Below are positions 61,393-64,000 of a DNA stretch of 64,000 bases, one piece after another (position 1 is the stretch's first letter; each line of letters starts with the position of its first letter). The notes under the pieces were generated by a model, which was not told the DNA's origin, ran no database searches, and saw nothing but the letters and a program-made list of their open reading frames with translations. Source of the stretch: an uncultured SAR116 cluster alpha proteobacterium (GTDB taxonomy: Bacteria; Pseudomonadota; Alphaproteobacteria; Puniceispirillales; Marisalimonadaceae). The translations under genes and the position numbers were made by a program. The stretch is taken from positions 1 to 64,000 of the forward strand of contig CACNQW010000005.1 of assembly GCA_902622745.1 (NCBI GenBank), given 5' to 3'.

Positions 61393-62157
61393 ATGTCAGA
61401 CTATTTGCTTCTTCACAACTTAGTATTAATTTTTTTTGCAGTTTTTTTAGGGGGTATTGTTAAAGGTTCAGTTGGAATTGGGATGTCAATGTTTTCAGTT
61501 CCAATTATTGCTTTTATATTACCTCCAACAAAAGCAATGATGCTTCTATGTTTTCCAGTAATATTTACAAATTTTTTACAAATGGATGTTAAAAGGAGAA
61601 TAGGTAGTTTTCGATTTTTACCAATGTTTCTAGCTCTTTTTTTAGGATTATTAATTGGTGGAAAATTAATTTTGAGTTTAAGTTTAAACTTTATATCAAT
61701 TTCTATTGCTATTGTGATTATTATATTTACTTCATTAAATTTTTTAGGAATCAATTTAAAAAATTTAAAAAAAGCTAATGAGAAAATATTATCAGTTATA
61801 ATAGGTTTTTTTTCTGGAATATTAGGTGGGTTAACAACTTTTTATGCTCCACCAATAATCACTTTTTTGATTTCAATTAATTTAGATAAAGAGTTTTTTA
61901 TAAGAACAACTGCAACAATGTATTTTTTTGCATCGATACCACTATATTTTTCTATGGTTTACCATGGATTAGGTGATTATTATGATTTGACTATGAGCTT
62001 AATATTAGTAATACCAGCAATTGTAGGGCAGTTTTTTGGTTCTAAATTTAGAAAAAAAATGTCAAATGAAATTTTTCAAAAACTTGTATTAATAATTTTA
62101 ATTATAATTGGTTTTACTTTACTGATTAAAAATTTAATTAGTTTGATTTTGGAATAG
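61393..62157 (+). CDS. TauE/SafE-family sulfite/organosulfonate exporter-like permease
   Basis: 254 residues, eight predicted transmembrane helices in two repeats. 'FLGGIVKGSVGIGMSMFSVPIIAFILPPTKAM' and 'IIGFFSGILGGLTTFYAPPIITFLISI' are the TauE/SafE repeat motifs. Moves sulfite, sulfoacetate or other organic anions across the inner membrane; substrate unproven. Starts 4 nt after the TPR gene. Confidence 0.87.
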   Translation: MSDYLLLHNLVLIFFAVFLGGIVKGSVGIGMSMFSVPIIAFILPPTKAMMLLCFPVIFTNFLQMDVKRRIGSFRFLPMFLALFLGLLIGGKLILSLSLNFISISIAIVIIIFTSLNFLGINLKNLKKANEKILSVIIGFFSGILGGLTTFYAPPIITFLISINLDKEFFIRTTATMYFFASIPLYFSMVYHGLGDYYDLTMSLILVIPAIVGQFFGSKFRKKMSNEIFQKLVLIILIIIGFTLLIKNLISLILE

Positions 62158-62226
62158 TTTAATTGAAAAAAGTATTTTTCATTTTTCAAAAAATTATTAA
62201 AATAATAAAATTATGAAGGTTCTCAA

Positions 62227-62571
62227 ATGGTAAAACCAATAACTAAAGAAACATTATTTATGAATTGTATGGAACTAGATTTTGCGACAAAAATTGAACT
62301 TGAACACTGGATTGCTACTTTTGAAGAAAAAGTTTGGACCAAAGATGTCATGGAAGAGTTGTCAAAAGCTGATTTAGTTAGAACTACAGCAGCGCAAGTT
62401 TGGAATAAGGATAATCATAGAATTACAAGAATATTTGAATATGAAAATGAAAAGGCATATAGAGCTTGTCAGGCAATTATAGAAAAAAAAATAATGCCAA
62501 AAGCTAAGGTAAGTTATAATTCTAAAATTAGAAATAATAGAGGTATTATTTTTTATGATTATAGAAGTTAA
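62227..62571 (+). CDS. Small conserved-looking protein, paralogue of 60112-60450
   Basis: 114 residues; GAAGG precedes the ATG. 'AAQVWNKDNHRITRIFEYENEKAYRACQAIIEKKIMPKAKVSYNSKIRNNRGIIFYDY' aligns with the C-terminal 60 residues of the 112-residue protein at 60112. The N-terminal half diverges but keeps a helix before 'EEVWTKDVMEEL'-like charged pattern. Function unknown. It precedes the GFA-family gene by 20 nt. Confidence 0.7.
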   Translation: MVKPITKETLFMNCMELDFATKIELEHWIATFEEKVWTKDVMEELSKADLVRTTAAQVWNKDNHRITRIFEYENEKAYRACQAIIEKKIMPKAKVSYNSKIRNNRGIIFYDYRS

Positions 62572-62590
62572 AAGTGTTTAAGAGTATATA

Positions 62591-62992
62591 ATGAAAATTT
62601 CTGGTGGATGTTATTGTGGCGCTATAAAATATGTATCGCTTGGTGATATTCAAGCTTCGATACAGTGCCACTGTAGAGAATGTCAGTATATAACAGGAGG
62701 TCATCCAAATGTTTTAGTGATTGTGCCTTTAGATAAATTTAACTTTGTAAAAGGCAAGCCGAAAAAGTACAAAAGAAAAGACATTGAAATGGCTATGAGT
62801 CGTCTCTTTTGCGAAGATTGCGGCACAGCAATAGGAACAAGAAATCCTAATAGACCTAATTCAATAATTCTTAAGGTTGGAACTTTTGACGACCCTTCAG
62901 TTTTTAAACCAGAAATCGCGATATTCACTATTGATAAACAAAAATTTCATTACATTGAAGATGGTATTAAAACCTTTGAAAAAAAACCATAA
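62591..62992 (+). CDS. GFA-family (glutathione-dependent formaldehyde-activating-like) zinc protein
   Basis: 133 residues. The seven-Cys zinc pattern is complete: 'GGCYCGAIKY' (about 5-14), 'QCHCRECQYITGG' (about 27-39) and 'LFCEDCGTAIGTRNP' (about 74-88). The fold binds two zincs; the first-described member (Gfa) condenses formaldehyde with glutathione, though most homologues have unknown substrates. Confidence 0.87.
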   Translation: MKISGGCYCGAIKYVSLGDIQASIQCHCRECQYITGGHPNVLVIVPLDKFNFVKGKPKKYKRKDIEMAMSRLFCEDCGTAIGTRNPNRPNSIILKVGTFDDPSVFKPEIAIFTIDKQKFHYIEDGIKTFEKKP

Positions 62993-63009
62993 TTTTAAAG
63001 TATTATATT

Positions 63010-63156
63010 TTGTTAAAAAAATTAAAAAAGTGGCATATTAATAAATTAGAAAAAGTTCAAAAACTTTTAAACTTATCTAATTATGAAATTCTATGGGTTG
63101 TTTTTTTTGAAGGAATTTTAATAGGGATATTATTAACTTATTTAATTTTGAGTTAG
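63010..63156 (+). CDS. Small single-pass membrane protein (48 aa)
   Basis: A 48-residue frame from TTG 63010 to TAG 63156. A basic, Lys-rich amphipathic N-terminus (LKKLKKWHINKLEKVQKLL) is followed by 'NYEILWVVFFEGILIGILL', one transmembrane helix. Similar short KLEKVQKxL...FxxGxxxGxL proteins seem common in SAR11-type genomes (recollection). No strong ribosome site and a TTG start leave some doubt. Its 3' end overlaps the convergent ABC gene by 15 nt. Confidence 0.55.
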   Translation: MLKKLKKWHINKLEKVQKLLNLSNYEILWVVFFEGILIGILLTYLILS

Positions 63157-64000
63157 TGAAATAAACACATCTTCTAAATTTGCATCTTTGGTTTTAAGAT
63201 CTAATATAGTTAAACCATGATTTTTTGTAACTTTTAAAATTTTATCGATTGATACTTTCTTGGGTTTAAAGGTTATTTGACAAACCTTTTTAAGAATTTT
63301 TGTTTCTCCAAACCTATTTAGAGCATTAATTAATGTTTTATTTGGAGAATCTTCAAATTTGATTATCAATATTTTTTTATCAATTAATTTAAGTAGGTTT
63401 TTTTTATTATCATTTGCGACTATTTCGCCTTTATGAATTATAGCAATTTCATCACATAATGTTTCAGCTTCTTCTAGATAATGCGTCGTTAAAATAATTG
63501 TTATACCTTCTCTATTTAATTTTTTAAAATTATCCCAAAGTTTTTTTCTCAATTCTATGTCAACCCCAGCTGTTGGTTCATCTAGAATAATTATTGGAGG
63601 ATTATGTACCATTGCTTTCGCAACTAACAGTCTCCTTCTCATACCTCCAGATAAATTTCTACTATATGAATTTGCTTTTTCAGTTAGCTCCATCAATTCT
63701 AATATATAATCTGTAACTCTTTGCTTTTTTGGTACATTGAACAACCCAGCTTGTAGTTCAAGTTGATCTTTTGGTGTAAAAAAAGCATCTATGTTTAATT
63801 CTTGAGGTACTATACCAATTGCTAGTTTGGATTGCTTTCTATGAGTATCAATATTAAGTCCCCAAATTTTAATTTTTCCAGTATCTTTAGTAGTTGTACC
63901 ACCTAAAATATTAATTATAGTTGATTTTCCAGCTCCATTAGGACCAAGTAAACCATAAAAACTTCCGCATTTTATATTCAAATTAATATTTGATAAGGCA
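63142..64000 (-). CDS. ABC transporter ATP-binding protein (5' end beyond window)
   Basis: The minus-strand frame is open to the right edge. Visible translation begins ALSNINLNIKCGSFYG, so the true start lies outside; a TTG at 63979-63981 is in the middle of that strand. Walker A GPNGAGKST, Q-loop 'IVPQELNID', signature NLSGGMRRRLL, Walker B 'IIILDEPTAGVD', and H-loop 'TTHYLEEAE'. Most like the ABC-2-type (DRA/CcmA-like) multidrug or polysaccharide exporter ATPases; the permease should lie beyond the window. Confidence 0.9.
   Translation of the reverse strand, partial: ALSNINLNIKCGSFYGLLGPNGAGKSTIINILGGTTTKDTGKIKIWGLNIDTHRKQSKLAIGIVPQELNIDAFFTPKDQLELQAGLFNVPKKQRVTDYILELMELTEKANSYSRNLSGGMRRRLLVAKAMVHNPPIIILDEPTAGVDIELRKKLWDNFKKLNREGITIILTTHYLEEAETLCDEIAIIHKGEIVANDNKKNLLKLIDKKILIIKFEDSPNKTLINALNRFGETKILKKVCQITFKPKKVSIDKILKVTKNHGLTILDLKTKDANLEDVFISLTQN

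Overview
The window is AT-rich (roughly 30% GC by eye), densely packed, with short intergenic gaps and many 1-16 nt gene overlaps. Gene content and order (tRNA-Trp-secE-nusG-rplKAJL-rpoBC running into the str, S10, spc and alpha ribosomal operons; ATP12, LipB, DsbA-like HCCA isomerase, GFA and TauE families) point to a streamlined, probably marine alphaproteobacterium of the SAR11/HIMB59 kind. The lineage is an inference from content; there is no rRNA gene in the window.

Region 1 (1-22.5 kb) is a metabolic accessory region. It holds an enolase-superfamily sugar-acid dehydratase/cycloisomerase, two Amidohydrolase_2 lactonase-like proteins, a UxaA/GarD-type dehydratase, a fumarylacetoacetate-hydrolase-family enzyme, a KDPG-type aldolase, a DenD-like dehydrogenase, an SDR, two quinone-oxidoreductase-like MDRs, two cupins, two EamA exporters and an Lrp regulator. 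Together they look like a non-phosphorylating route for sugar acids or lactones (uronate, galactarate or fuconate type) ending in pyruvate-level products. Glutaryl-CoA dehydrogenase, a TauD-type dioxygenase and an HCCA isomerase suggest amino-acid or aromatic breakdown. A few housekeeping genes (yciB, a DUF3833 lipoprotein, a chalcone-isomerase-like protein) are interspersed.

Region 2 (22.5-54.1 kb) is the translation/transcription superoperon: tRNA-Thr and rlmB on the minus strand, then tRNA-Tyr, tuf, tRNA-Trp, secE, nusG, rplK, rplA, an L10 leader, rplJ, rplL, rpoB, rpoC, rpsL, rpsG, fusA, a second tuf, and the ribosomal run from rpsJ to rplQ with secY, adk and rpoA. The two tuf copies lie in 1223-bp repeats that look identical except for one 12-base patch. 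In the second copy that patch replaces the catalytic His and its neighbours (HADYV to RLLEL). This is the most striking anomaly in the window: either a GTPase-dead EF-Tu or a sequence/assembly error.

Region 3 (54.1-58.4 kb) continues with an RNase H-fold-like unknown protein, an RluC/D pseudouridine synthase, a HAD phosphatase, the ATP12 chaperone, a small protein with a HEPN-like R-x4-H motif, and convergent lipB, then tRNA-Leu(GAG).

Region 4 (58.4-64 kb) looks variable. A decayed copy of the tRNA-Leu 3' end lies 2.3 kb downstream of the real one, bracketing a secreted serine hydrolase, a small protein and two unusually gene-poor, hairpin-containing gaps; this resembles the footprint of an old tRNA-targeted island. 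Beyond it are a TPR protein, a TauE/SafE permease, a paralogue of the small protein, a GFA-family enzyme, a 48-residue membrane protein and an ABC ATPase that runs off the right edge.
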